From Nemertoderma westbladi (taxonomy: Eukaryota; Xenacoelomorpha; Nemertodermatida; Nemertodermatidae), in NCBI GenBank assembly GCA_032718475.1, contig JAUCBJ010000709.1, positions 1-64,000 on the forward strand: a stretch of DNA of 64,000 bases, written 5' to 3'. The notes below the pieces were generated by a model, which was not told where the DNA came from, made no database searches, and saw only the letters and a list, made by a program, of their open reading frames with translations. Shown piece after piece: positions 38,801-49,900 of this stretch (the first letter of the stretch is position 1; every line of letters begins with the position of its first letter). The position numbers and the translations under genes are program-made.

Positions 38801-41800
38801 AATTATTATAATATTCGAAAGTTTCTAACTCTTTCATCTCTGTGTTGTCGTTGTCAGCCTCAACACCATTAACCCTTCGTAATCGTTCTTGTTCTTTATG
38901 AACAATATACCCACTAATATATACCAGTGACATTTTGGTGCCTTCATTGATACCCTGCTCAAGTACATTAATGTTATCCAACACATAATTCTCATTTTCT
39001 GTCAATGGTCTCTGGCAACCAGCACAGCTGTGATCCAAAGATGAGCTGAAATCTATATCATATTGGAGAAGTAACTTCGTATGTTGAATACAAAGTTTCT
39101 CAAGGGCTTGAACAACGGAAATAAAATATGCACCTCCACAACCCTGCCTCAACTTACTGAAGGCATATTCGAGGGGATCAGTGTCAAACTCACCCATCAG
39201 CACGTATTCATGGGTGGTGGATAGTAAGTGTTTCACCAATGCTACAATCCCTCTCATCGTGTGAGATATAGCCTTGCCTGTATCCATTGTTAACGATTTG
39301 TAGCGTTTGATACCATTCCGACATTGCATTGCATCCACACGATCGGTAAATTCAATTAGTTCAGTGAGCCGAATATCATTGGCATTGCGCACTACTTCAC
39401 GGCGGTCATCTCGCAATCGCACATTATCGTGGGGTCTTTTGACATTTATTATCGTCATGCTCTAATAATTATGTCAAGAAATTCAATAGTCCCAGTGGAA
39501 TCAATTTCTGAGCAACCTGGATGGGTTCGAAGTGCCGAAAGTCCTTCATCGCAAAATACACGCAGCATAGTAGACACTTTTTGCCGCTCCACCGGCTTTG
39601 GGTACACTGCAACTTCATTCAGTCTTGACAATTTGACCAGTGTCCCTTGATCCAATTTCCATAAACTCTCGATATCTGACCACCTGGCTACCATAGGTTG
39701 CCCTCCAGTGACTGGCGTAAATATTATTTCCTTCGTTTTCTCTGTAATCCAATTGTTTCTAATACTTTTGAACAGATGTACGTAGTCATAAAGGAGAAAT
39801 ATACCTGATGTTGTTTTCCAAGGCATATTTGGCACAGTTTCGAATCTACCAAAGAATGCCTGGTTAACTTTATTGTCGTCACATGTTATGCATATCACAG
39901 ATCCCCTGCAGACTTAATGGCGTCGATGAGAGCACAAGTTTGGTTGTATTGAAAACTAGAGTCCAAATTACATACCGGTATCATCTTAACCAGGAAGGTG
40001 GGCCCCCGAGTAGGCATTTGACCATTAGAGAAAGTAACGTTTTTGCCAGTAAGTGTGGATTATTTAAAGCAGAGCCAAACAATTCCCCACCATGATATCG
40101 GAGAGAGGCATTGACATAAACTTCATCCACCATTATAACACATAATCGATTCTGCAAAGGAAGAGCACTGAAAATTTTCTTCACCACATCTAAGTCATCA
40201 AGGTTTCTTGTCTGAGATGTCAAATTTCTCAAAGTCCTCATACTTGGCAATTGGTAATCCTTCGCAAACCTCTGATATAGGGCCCGGGATACTGAGAAAT
40301 ATTCAAATGCTCGTACCACACTAGGAACAGAGTACAGTTTTGTACCAATAATGGGGGCTTTCATAGCTGTCAGTTGTTCTTTTAGAATCAATTTTTTGTT
40401 GGTGGCTTCCATATTTTTCAGATAGCGAATACACTCTGTCAGAACAGAATATCGTTCAATTGTGTTAATTCTACTACTTGTAAGAGTACAAATGAAGCAT
40501 TGGACTCCGTAATGATATGATTGAAAATGGTATGAAGGGTCAATATGTATTAAAAACATTGGAACACCACATATAAAATCATTTGATTGAATGCAGATGT
40601 CACCACCAATTGAATACACTGCAAGTTGGCCATTATAGTTTCTATTAACAAAGGCAAATATTTCTTCTTGGGTCAGCACTATAGAATCCTGTTTGATGAA
40701 ATCACCATACTCGTCAGCCACCTTCCCCCGTTCTGATAATGAAGTTCTCTCAGTTGATCTGGGTCTAGGGGGTGGAGTGGGAATGAGGCTGGGCTTTACA
40801 CAATCGAAAATAGAAGGAGGGTCTGATGGTCTTAATTTACCATGTACTTTAATAGATTTATATCCAGGTGGCCAATGTTTCTCACAAACCACTGTGTATT
40901 TGTTAACGATCAAATTATCCCTAGGGATACTCTCTATCCATTGCTTGCACTCAATCTCATCTTTTGGTAGACGGTATATGGAGTACCTTTCTCTCTCCTT
41001 GCGATAATTTGAGTTACAGTTAGTGACACAGCACTTGAGAGGCATTCTAGCATAATTATCAACAATATTAATAATATTTAAGACATAACATACGTCCAGT
41101 TCATCGTATCTGTCCACTGTAAGACTCTTACACTAGTAAAAGCAGGCTGCATTCTAAATTTCATTATTAGCCTATGTGATGTGACAGTCAATTCAATTAA
41201 ATTCCGGGAGAGGGTCCGGTCTTATATTTCTTAAAGATTATATAAATGATAAATTGTTATATATAGCACAGCACAATAATTGACAATAAAATAAACAAAA
41301 AATTAATTGCATGAGACTAGAACATCAAACAGTCAAACCTGGCCTTCTAAATAAATAATATATAAAATATAAAATAATACTGGTACCGGTGGAATACAAT
41401 TTTTAACATAATAATAAACTCATATTTAAAATAAACTCATATGCCTATTTAAAAATGAATACAACTGTCCTAGTCATACATACCACCACCCACCCAGTAC
41501 CAGTTATCGCATACTGGTCTTCGTTAAGATAAAGGATTACCTCTGACCTCGGTTCTCAGCCTAGGCCTGTTGGTGACCGGCAGCAGTCACCATCTAGTTG
41601 GCTATAGAGGCCTATTGTATTACTGAACGAACACCATACTGGCGAATGTTTTGGCGGCTACACTGAACACCAACACACGATTATCTTCCCAGGTCTGCCG
41701 CACTGCCGGGGCCGGCCCCGCTGGAAACTGTACCTGGTATTGTCTGGTACTGTCTGCCGGTACGGTCACAGTAGCTGCGGGTCGGGTACCAATTCTCGCA

Positions 41801-42908
41801 AAGGTACCGGTAAATCGTCCTCTGACACCACGTAGGAGTACGACTGTAGGCCTACCGTACTTGGCGAACAAAGTGTCTTGAAATAGCAAGCAATAGACTA
41901 GGCCTACTCAAAAGCAATAACACTAATTAATTACTCTAATTTACCATACAGCCATACTGATGTACTGTTAACTAACTGCAGTACTGCAGCACCGTTTAAT
42001 AGCCTACTGCTGTACTGTAATACTACTGTTCTGGTATGGCACTACTGCAGATACCTGGTTGGCATTCTAGGCCTCCAGTCATTCAGCTTCACTGCACGGT
42101 TGCCAGGCCTGTTGTTTAGAAGGCCATGTCATCAACCTATAAAACATTTGAACGGCCCAGTGCCTACAATGATATTCCCATGGATTCACTGGGAAGAGTT
42201 ATTCATCTGGTGGGGTAATACATTATACAAACTTACAGTTGATGTTTGATAACTGTCTGGGTTAGAGTGAGATAGTAATAAATTTGGCAAGTAATATACT
42301 TCTGTGCAGTTTGGGCCTATTTCCATTCAATAAATAGTAGTAGCTTACTAGGCCCACATGAGTACCAGCAGCTGGTGTTTCTATCGTTGAGTTGATGGCA
42401 ATTTTCTTGTTTTCATTTTCGCGCACTCAGGGTAATGGTTTGAGGGGCAGGTTCGTTTAAAGCCATAGCTTGCTGGCTTTCTAGTTAGGAAGTATAAATT
42501 CTTCAGTTGATGGGTTGGGGGAGTCAATGGGCTATAGTTTGTTACAGTCTGAGTATGTTGTCTTATATGCCGGTATCGCATCGGCTTCAAATCTGAAGCC
42601 TGAACTCTCGATCCTTGGAGGCGATGCGGCATAACGCGAATTATGACCACCTGGATTGGATGTGCTGCACAACCCTATCTATTGCAAGGCTGTACGATTC
42701 TACGATAACTCGCTTGAAACAGTACTATCGTTAATCTCTTTTTTAATACATATATTAAATATTTTATTACATAACTTATCGAATTGATATTTTTAATTAA
42801 GTTGCAAAGGAACGGATGGGAAATGTGCAGAAGACGACTTCGATTTAACTTTATCCGTTGAGCGTGGACGATGTTACACGTACCCGGGTAGAAACAGAAC
42901 AACTTCAG
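35565..42908 (+). CDS. DEG/ENaC-ASIC family sodium channel, four exons, 3' incomplete
   Basis: Exons 35565-35884, 36526-36699, 37286-37456 and 42802-42908 join in consistent phases (2, 2, 2, then 1) to about 257 residues. Landmarks in order: a long charged cytoplasmic N-terminus, the gating HG motif in TTLHGIG, TM1 (ILWLASLIGACCLCGY), the family signature FPSITICNKNPFR just after TM1, then the extracellular domain with CKGTDGKCAEDDF and GRCYTYPG. Known family role: trimeric amiloride-sensitive cation channel at the plasma membrane. Missing here: the rest of the Cys-rich domain and TM2. Further exons should lie to the right; I could not find them. Intron 1 has a CTGCAGTACTG repeat, intron 2 a LINE remnant, and intron 3 a P-type transposon. 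Confidence 0.8.
36190..36345. repeat. CTGCAGTACTG-type minisatellite
   Basis: Repeats of TACTACAGTATTGCTGTACT and GCAGTACTG within intron 1 of the DEG/ENaC gene; the modules are partly palindromic. Confidence 0.75.
36526..36699 (+). CDS. DEG/ENaC exon 2 (TM1 and signature)
   Basis: Acceptor TATTTTAG|G and donor CAG|GTAAGT. It encodes TM1 and FPFPSITICNKNPF, the hallmark of the family. Confidence 0.85.
36890..37213 (+). pseudogene. LINE A-family remnant, internally deleted
   Basis: Plus-strand reading joins RT fingers (KLVTVPKKGNLTLIGSL, IISLISIALK) directly to the C-terminal tail (EDTDNLVKVMGEREVWRRNF). More than 500 residues of RT between them are missing. It lies in intron 2 of the DEG/ENaC gene. 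Confidence 0.7.
37286..37456 (+). CDS. DEG/ENaC exon 3 (proximal extracellular domain)
   Basis: Acceptor TTTGTAG|A and donor TTAG|GTATGT. It encodes GGVVAQMFKDHPDMIARLNN and ends HELNTSLL. The position right after the NPFR signature fits the palm/finger start of the channel. Confidence 0.75.
38502..39458 (-). pseudogene. P-element-like transposase, C-terminal part
   Basis: 318 codons with MGEFDTDPLEYAFSKLRQGC, the conserved acidic D/E segment of P-type transposases, and a C-terminal Cys/His region (SCAGCQRP). It is separated from the middle part by a frameshift at about 39456. Total length of all parts is near 850 residues, close to full-size THAP9-type transposases. Confidence 0.8.
39455..39898 (-). 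pseudogene. P-element-like transposase, middle part
   Basis: Continues the transposase in a second frame: ICITCDDNKVNQAFF, then YDYVHLFKSIRNNWITEK, the conserved D..H-K-RNNW region of P/THAP9 transposases. About 27 residues that link it to the N-terminal part (including PTFLVKMIPV) are in a third frame at 39905-39985, so two frame changes lie within 100 bp. Confidence 0.8.
39981..41045 (-). pseudogene. P-element-like transposase, N-terminal THAP part
   Basis: Start taken at the ATG at 41045, since MPLKCCVTNC is the typical THAP beginning. The C2CH zinc finger follows: CCVTNC, a Trp in CKQWIESIP, then VCEKHWPPGY with a final P in PSIF-type context. After a Pro-rich linker comes the catalytic region with VDEVYVNASLRYHGGELFG (an acidic residue expected in the RNase H-like fold). 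The frame is lost at GGP near 40000. The zinc finger would bind the inverted repeats. Confidence 0.85.
42802..42908 (+). CDS. DEG/ENaC exon 4 (Cys-rich extracellular part)
   Basis: Acceptor AATTAAG|T and donor TCAG|GTTAGT. It encodes CKGTDGKCAEDDFDLTLS and GRCYTYPGRN, matching the family's C-x-G-x-x-C-x-x-x-DF ... GxCYTF pattern. The phase matches exon 3 exactly although a 4-kb transposon lies between them. Confidence 0.75.
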
Positions 42909-43129
42909 GTTAGTTTTAATTTTTCAAACCTTTTATTTTGTGGCAAGCACTAAAAGAGACACCTTTTTTTAGAAAACTGGTAAAAATATGGCTGGTCTGA
43001 ATCAATGAACAAAACTAACATTGTGGATGGAGATTCTTCTTTTATAATAACTAATGTGCTTCCATCAATGAATCTAAAGAAACCCCAATGGCACCAGCAA
43101 TATTGAATCACTATCCAACCCTTATACAG

Positions 43130-43480
43130 TATTTACACGTTCGTGGGGCCATCGCGCAGGACGAGGCTCAGTTCTCAGATACATATTAAAATTGAGCGAC
43201 TGTATCACAAAATCAGGTTTTGAGAAATTTACCCACACCACCAATCAATCAAAGAAAGGGGGACAGTATGTGTTCACCCCTTTTAATATGCACCCCCCCC
43301 CCCCCACCCTTCCCACCGAACAGTACTTTATAACTACCGATGCCTTCAATAGGCGAAGCCAGGTATGGTTTATAGGAATATAATCAATGCAGTAGGCAGT
43401 TATAAACGTCGTTGTGCTCGTCCTGTTTTGTATTTAAACATATTTCCTAAACGCAGACTGACGGACGATCTTTATAACTA
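43130..43480. repeat. Dispersed repeat R1, copy 2
   Basis: Close match to 29115-29520, including ACACGTTCGTGGGGCC, the GGGGGACAGTA block and a poly(C) tract at about 43292. Part of the tail (GCCTTCAATAGG...GCCAGGTATGG) is duplicated at 43490. Confidence 0.7.
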
Positions 43481-43884
43481 CTGTACTGATGCCTTCAATA
43501 GGTGAAGCCAGGTATGGTTAATAGGAATATAGTCTACACAGTACTCGTGTTGCCGTTATTCCCGACACCATGGGGAAAACGCCGATGCTGGAGGCGGAAT
43601 TTTCAGACCACAGGATTCTGGCCAGTCACTGGATATTGGGAGTGGAGAAGGAGTCCTTTCTGAGATGCAAGGTTGCAGTCGAGAAAAAAGTTGCATTGGT
43701 TGGAAATAATCTTTAATGTAACTAAACTCTGATTGAACCCTGATTGAGAAAAAGTTGGGCTTCCCCACACCAATATACACCAAATATTCACAATAATATA
43801 CGAACATATAAATTCCTACAGTACATTAATTAATTACCCACTGTTCGCTTTAGATTTTATCCTAACTAATGATCCCCATTTTCC

Positions 43885-44459
43885 CTCGGTCCTAGTCCCG
43901 GTACCGTAGTGTCGGTGTCGGTCGACCCTGTTGCGTGTCCGTCCCACCCTTCCTGAACCCCGAAGGGATCGGTCATCAGGAAAGCGGCGTACGGCTTGGC
44001 TAGGGGTCTTCGGTTAAACGCAGGGTCCCAACTACCTAAGCTTTCCGAGTCCCTTTCAGTCTTGTAGTCGCTTCGGTAGCCAAGAAGCTGCTCCGAATAG
44101 TCGGTAGGCCAGTAGAGTCCGTTCCTTTGTCTTTCGACCCCGTTGCGTGTCCGTCCCACCCTTCCCGAACCCTGAAGGGATTGGTCATCAGGAAAACGGT
44201 ACGGCTTGGCAAGGGGTCTGTCAGCCGGTTGTGAGTCCCAACTGTCGGTAGTTTTCCGAGTCCCTTTCAGGCTCGTACTAACGCCAGTCGTGGAACCCAC
44301 TCCAGGAAGCTAGTCCTCATCGAACCCTTCCTCCGTTTAATCGGTCGATCCGTCGCAAGTCCCCGGTGCAGTCGGCAAGCTTTCCGAGTCCTTATTCAGG
44401 CTCGTAATAACTGCCGGTGACCAGGGACCGCTAAGGATCTGTCTGTCGGTTCCTGTCGC
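43885..44459. repeat. Degenerate tandem repeat (~200-bp units), left of BEL
   Basis: Repeated blocks: GTTGCGTGTCCGTCCCACCC, GGTCATCAGGAAA, GTACGGCTTGGC, and TTTCCGAGTCC with CAGGCTCGTA. The same blocks resume right of the BEL element at 52080-52160, so BEL is inserted inside this repeat. Minus-strand frames here are not genes. Confidence 0.7.
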
Positions 44460-44699
44460 TGTTATGGATATTGACCAAAACATGAAAATAAATAGATATA
44501 TAAAATCTTGTTATATTTTCCGAGAATACCGAGCCTACTTCATTTCATAAATCAGTACCGGTATATCACACAACTGAAATACTAACAGAAATCAGATATT
44601 ATATTGCTGTATCTGACTAACGATACCGGTAATCACTGAATAACTAAAAGAACTACAGTATGAAAAAGGGTCCCCTATAAATGCAATATATTTTGCACA
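44460..44699 (-). repeat. BEL 3' LTR
   Basis: 240 bp. It aligns with the split LTR at right apart from a few substitutions and a small length difference around CTGTATCTGA, suggesting a fairly recent insertion. Confidence 0.9.
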
Positions 44700-44988
44700 C
44701 ACTCCGGGGCGGCCAAAAATTTAATTTACGTACAATAAGAGAATAAAAATAATATAAATAAACACGAAAAATACTTGCATATAATTCAAATTATGCGGAA
44801 AAAAAAAAAAAACACCAAATCGAAATATGTTTTGTACTCTTACAATACACGTTAAAATAACACAAAAAATAACTACTTTCAGAAAATAAAAATGTTGCGT
44901 CCAAAAATTACACGCAGAGAAAAAAAAATAATTAAAAATTTCCAAAAGAAAAAAAATATTGTTTTCAATTAAGTATACTTTGCAGAAC

Positions 44989-46966
44989 TCAGTCATCTGT
45001 TTCATCGCTTGACTCTGCTAATAATTTTATTTTTTTATTCGCTTTTTCGGCTGATGCTCGCTTGGGACGTAGAGTTACAACTTTAGAAAGTTCATTATTA
45101 TATATGTGTGGTTTGTCTTTAAACAACTCTAAATCGTTATCCTTAACAGTAATAGGTGAATTATCCTGAACTTCTAAAGGGTATAAGCGTTTTATAGGAC
45201 GCTTTGTAACACAATTTGCAGTCTTCACCGTAACGTAGCGAACTCTGTCATCATTGCCCGGATGAAGGTCAATGACACGTCCAAGCTTCCACTGTAGACG
45301 GGGGGTAAATTTATTTCCTTCTATAAGAACGACGTCCCCTTTATTGACCACAGGACCTGGTTTGGAAGTCCACCGATGGGATTCCCGTAGAGATGTAAGA
45401 TACTCATTAGACCATCGATTCCAAAAGTCTTTAAGGACCCGTTGAATGCGATGAATTTGGTCATACAAAAATGACTGATTACAATAATCTGGATCAGATA
45501 GATCACTATCTGGAATTAGACCTGGAAGGTCAGTCAGACGATATCCACTTAATAATTGTGACGGTGTGATGGGATGAAGATCTTTAACATCAGAAGTCAC
45601 ATAAGTGAGAGGTCTATCATTTAAAGATGCCTCTATTTCAATAATAATCATGCGAAGCTCATCGAGTTTCACCAGAGCATTTCCTAGGACACGTTTGAGG
45701 CAGGTTTTAGTTGAACGAATCAAGCGTTCCCACATTCCACCAAACCAAGGGGATGCTTGCGGTATAAACTTCCATTCTAGGTGTCTTTCAGCTAAATATT
45801 GCTGTACTTTCAAGTCTGTTTGTATACTTAAAAGAACATCTCTAGACGAAGTGAAAGTAGATGCATTATCACTCAACAGAAGTGACGGATAACGTCGTCT
45901 GCCAACAAAGGAACGAAATGCAAGAATAAACTGTAAGGGAGTATTGTCTGAAACTAACTCTAAGTGGATTGCTCTCGTTGACGTACAAGTAAATAACGCA
46001 ATATATACTTTACGTCTTAAATTCCTATCTTTAACAAGTACAGCCCCGGTGTAATCAACACCAACAGTATTAAATGGTCGTTGAGGCTTAACTCTGTATG
46101 GCGGTAAGGGTGGAACTGGTGGTGTACCATAAGGCTTACCCTGAACTTTTATACATGGGACACATTTACGAATAATCGAATGGACTCGTTGCCGAATACA
46201 AGGAATCCACCATCGTTGACGTAGATAAGCAATAGTACTTTGTGTACCTTCATGAAGATTCCTAATATGGGCTTCTTGTATAACAAGCTTAGTGAAGATA
46301 TGGTTCTTTGGAAGTAATATCGGATACTTCGACTCTATGGAGATATATGAATTTGAAATTCTACCACAACTCTTAATTATATTATTATCTAAATAGAGCT
46401 TCAATTGCTTTACAAGGGATGGCGCTTTAGTAGTATTAGTTGTCTTATTAAGCAAGAACTGAATTTCGTCACTGAATGATTCACCTTGGACTTGACGCAC
46501 CCACCAAAGCTCAGCTGCTACATACTCATTTGTGGTGAGAAACTGTTTCTTCACCATGAGACTAGAAGAAGTATCATTCTTTGATAATACACTTTGTTTT
46601 AGATTACGAATAAATCTCAAAACCCAACCTGTTACTCGTAACAAGCGGTTGTAATTACTGAATGATTCCAAGGAAATAGCTAAAGGTTGTCGAGTTTCAG
46701 TTACTACCCCAACCATGTTAGCTGTAATATCATGAGCACTAATATCTTCAATACCAGAAAAGAGTTTCTGTTCGGGCCAATCAATAGGCGTAGACAACCA
46801 TGGTGGACCATGCCACCATAGAGTTGAGGATTGCAGAGAATTGGATGATGTGCCCCTAGAGAGGAGGTCAGCAGGGTTATCCTTACTCTGTACATGTTGA
46901 ATCTTAGTATTAGGTACAGTAGACTTTATAAGACGATTTATTTCAGATGCACGTCTTTCAACATAA
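44989..46966 (-). CDS. BEL Pol, RNase H end and integrase
   Basis: Reading is open from about 46966, just after the frameshift, to TGA at 44989. It begins YVERRASEINRLIKS, continues through the linker, then the integrase: a zinc-binding HHCC segment (EAHIRNLHEG, CVPCIK), the catalytic D in GVDYTGAV, D in LLSDNAS and E in GGMWERLIRSTK, followed by an SH3-like C-terminal part (KGDVVLIEGNKFTPRLQWKL) typical of BEL/Pao. All catalytic residues are present. It would be joined to the upstream frame as one Gag-Pol protein in an undamaged copy. Confidence 0.88.
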
Positions 46967-46970
46967 TTTT

Positions 46971-49900
46971 TTAACGGTTCGGTTTAACTATCCAATACTG
47001 GACGATTTCACTGTCAGTCCAAAGGAAGTAATTAACTGACTGGGAACAGATATTTCCATAGACAGTTACAACGTAGGACAATAAACGCATACCAACATTT
47101 ACTGCAGTAAGTTCCATTTGTGGAGTAGTAGTAATGGTGTCGGAAGAAGATAACTGGGCACCTTTTCTAATTATACCTCGTTTCTTTAACGGTATTACCT
47201 TAGCTTTAGAAATAACCAGTTGGGGTTTACTGGAATCATTAGTTACATAAATAACAGCACCATATGCTTTTGAAGAAGCATCGGTAAATACGTGGAAGGA
47301 ACATTCTGGACCAATGGGCTCTAACTGACGGGGGATACTACACTTAAATATGGAATACATATTAGTAGCAATAGTTTGCCATTTACTTATATAGTCGGGT
47401 CCTAATTTCTCATTCCAATGACATTTTGATTTCCATAAATCTTGAATAAATATACGAGAAGTGATTGTGACAGGGTTAAAAATTCCAAGAGGGTCAAAAT
47501 ATTTCGCAGCGTGACTCACTACCATTCGTTTAGTTAGATAGTCAGCTGGTTCAAATACATGATTCTTAAATTCTAGAACATCCTGAGAAACATTCCATCT
47601 CAATCCAAGAACCTTAGCAATATTACTTGAGGATTTGGGATTGTCACCATTTGTAGTAATTATTTTCGATAATTGAGGACTATTTGTAATCCACTCTCTA
47701 AGAGGGAGGTTAGCCTTTGAAAATATTTCTTTACAATCGTAATAATACTGAATAATTTCAGACTCGGTAGAAAAAGTACCTTGCAGGTTATCTATATATA
47801 AATTCTGGAGAATTTTCTTAGCTACGGGAGATAAGTATCTACTTAAATGCTCACGAATTGTAGCATTCAGAAGGTACTGACTACAGGTTGCTCCAAAGAG
47901 TACAACTTTAAATCTATAAGTAACGAGTTTACTATTAGTGTTAAATGGATTGGATGGCCATAAAAATCTGGTTGCATCACGATCAGCGACATTTAAACTT
48001 AAATGTAAGTAGGCTTTTTCGATGTCAGCCAACACAACGTAAACAAATATTCGAAATAGTAATACACAAGTTATGAGTTCTGGAGTAAAACACTGACCGG
48101 TATATAAACAGTCGTTTAAACTGGGTGACTTAGGCCCTTCCTTAGCGGAACAGTCAAAAACTATCCTTAAAGGAGTTGTTATGGATTCTGGCTTCTCAAC
48201 TCCGTGATGAGCCAAATAATGCACACGAATCGGTATTTCAACATTATCTACTGGTAATAATTCAATAAAGTTACGTTTCAATTGATCTTGTATAACATTA
48301 TGGTATGCAGAAAGTAAATCGGGTCTCTTTCTTAATTTAGTCAGAGTGAAACACAACCGTTTAAAAGCTAAATTATAATTATTCGGCAATTTGGGATGAT
48401 TGGGTCGCCATGGTAACGACACACAATAACTGCCATTCATAAATTTCAAAGTTTCTTGAAATTTAGAATTAACAACTTCATCTACGGGATTTGGTGTATC
48501 GGTACAAATACCAATACTATCTAAATCCCATAAACGACATAGTAACATATCTAGATTATCATGAGATTCAATAGCACCAACTGATAGCACAGAAGAAGCT
48601 ACATTAGTTGTAATAACAGAAATATCTGGATCACTACAATCAATAGCGGTGCAGGCCATGGGAATTCTGCCTGCAATAACTTCACCAAAAATAGATGGTA
48701 CACGATATAAACCACTGGGTAACTTATCCGCATATACAAATTCATAATAGTAATCAATACCAATAATAATAGATATATCACTTAAATTATCACCTGGTAA
48801 GGGGTCTGCTAATATTATACCTTTGAGATAAATATTATCTAAAGCACGTGTACGACCAGGTACTATAAAACGTGGAGGTAGGGAATCAACCAAAAACGCA
48901 AAGACTGTTATACGTTTCTTTTGAGTAGAAACCTCAAACATAACAATCTCATAAAGTTGTTGTTCACCTAACTCATTAACACCATCGATACTAGTGTATA
49001 TACGATCTACTACAGGTAAATCAAGTAAAGTGGCTAATTTACTTAACATCAGAGTCCTCTGAGACCCTGTATCTAATAATGCCCAAACTTTAGTAATCGA
49101 TTCATCTTTACTCCATATCGGTATATATGCTGTAGGCACAAGTGAAGAATATTTGGTGTTAACTCCAGACTTATTAGCTACTGCAGATGACACAACATTA
49201 TCAGCAATATTAGAATTATCTACACTAGATGATGCTACACTTTGGTTATTTGCACTAGAATTGCTATTGCTTGCAACTTTATTATGTGGTTTAGGTCTAC
49301 TGTTACGATCCAAATGTAATAATGTATGGTGGTTTTTATGACAAATTCCACAAACATTAGAATTAGGACAGGAAGTTCCTCTTTCATGATTGGGTCGCAA
49401 GCAATTAGTGCATAATTTTAATTCTTTAACACGGTAATATCTATTCTGAGGAGTATTATATCTACTACAATTACGTAATACATGGTTACCATTACACAGG
49501 AAACACGACACTTTAAATTTATTACATTGTGACCGCTTTCCATCTGAAGTTTGGGCGATAGGTAATGAGGTTGCAGTACCGGTACCCATCTGATATAGCG
49601 ATTTATCGTAAGGTTGCAATTTATCGCCTTCGGTATCGGCAGCACGTAGTTGCTCAATTTCCTGCTGTAAAGCAGTCCGTAGTGAATCTAGATCCCAACA
49701 GGTGGCGTGGGCTGCGCGGTTAATGTCGTTGCGAACTTTAGACGGCAACTTCCTGACCAATAATGCAGCAAACACGAAACCAGCGCCTTCTATGTCAGTG
49801 CCCAGATTTTTCAATCCACGGAGGTGGGATTCATAGACTGCGCGGAAAGTCGTTAAATCTTCCACACTCGCGTCTGGTTCCTCTATATCAAATAGAGCGT

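Larger units (their letters stand above)
38154..42128 (-). mobile_element. P-type DNA transposon, 3,975 bp, in DEG/ENaC intron 3
   Basis: Flanked by the 8-bp duplication TCATCAAC (38146-38153 and 42129-42136). The terminal inverted repeats start CATGGCCTTCTAAACAACAG, with the first 31 bp identical at both ends and similarity continuing to about 60 bp (AGGCCTCCAGT). It encodes a THAP-domain transposase on the minus strand, broken by frameshifts. The CATG start, 8-bp duplication and THAP/P-element transposase together identify the P superfamily. Confidence 0.92.

Noticed and set aside
43980-44200. Possible second hammerhead on the minus strand (CCTGATGACC ... CAGGAA around a TTCG hairpin, near 43975 and 44185)
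   Set aside because: The stem II base pair next to the core is wrong and the GAAA box and cleavage triplet are not in the right places; also the same letters occur in a LINE coding region at 6105.
43866-44300. 144-codon minus-strand frame
   Set aside because: Falls in a degenerate tandem repeat and shows no domain; composition follows the repeat.
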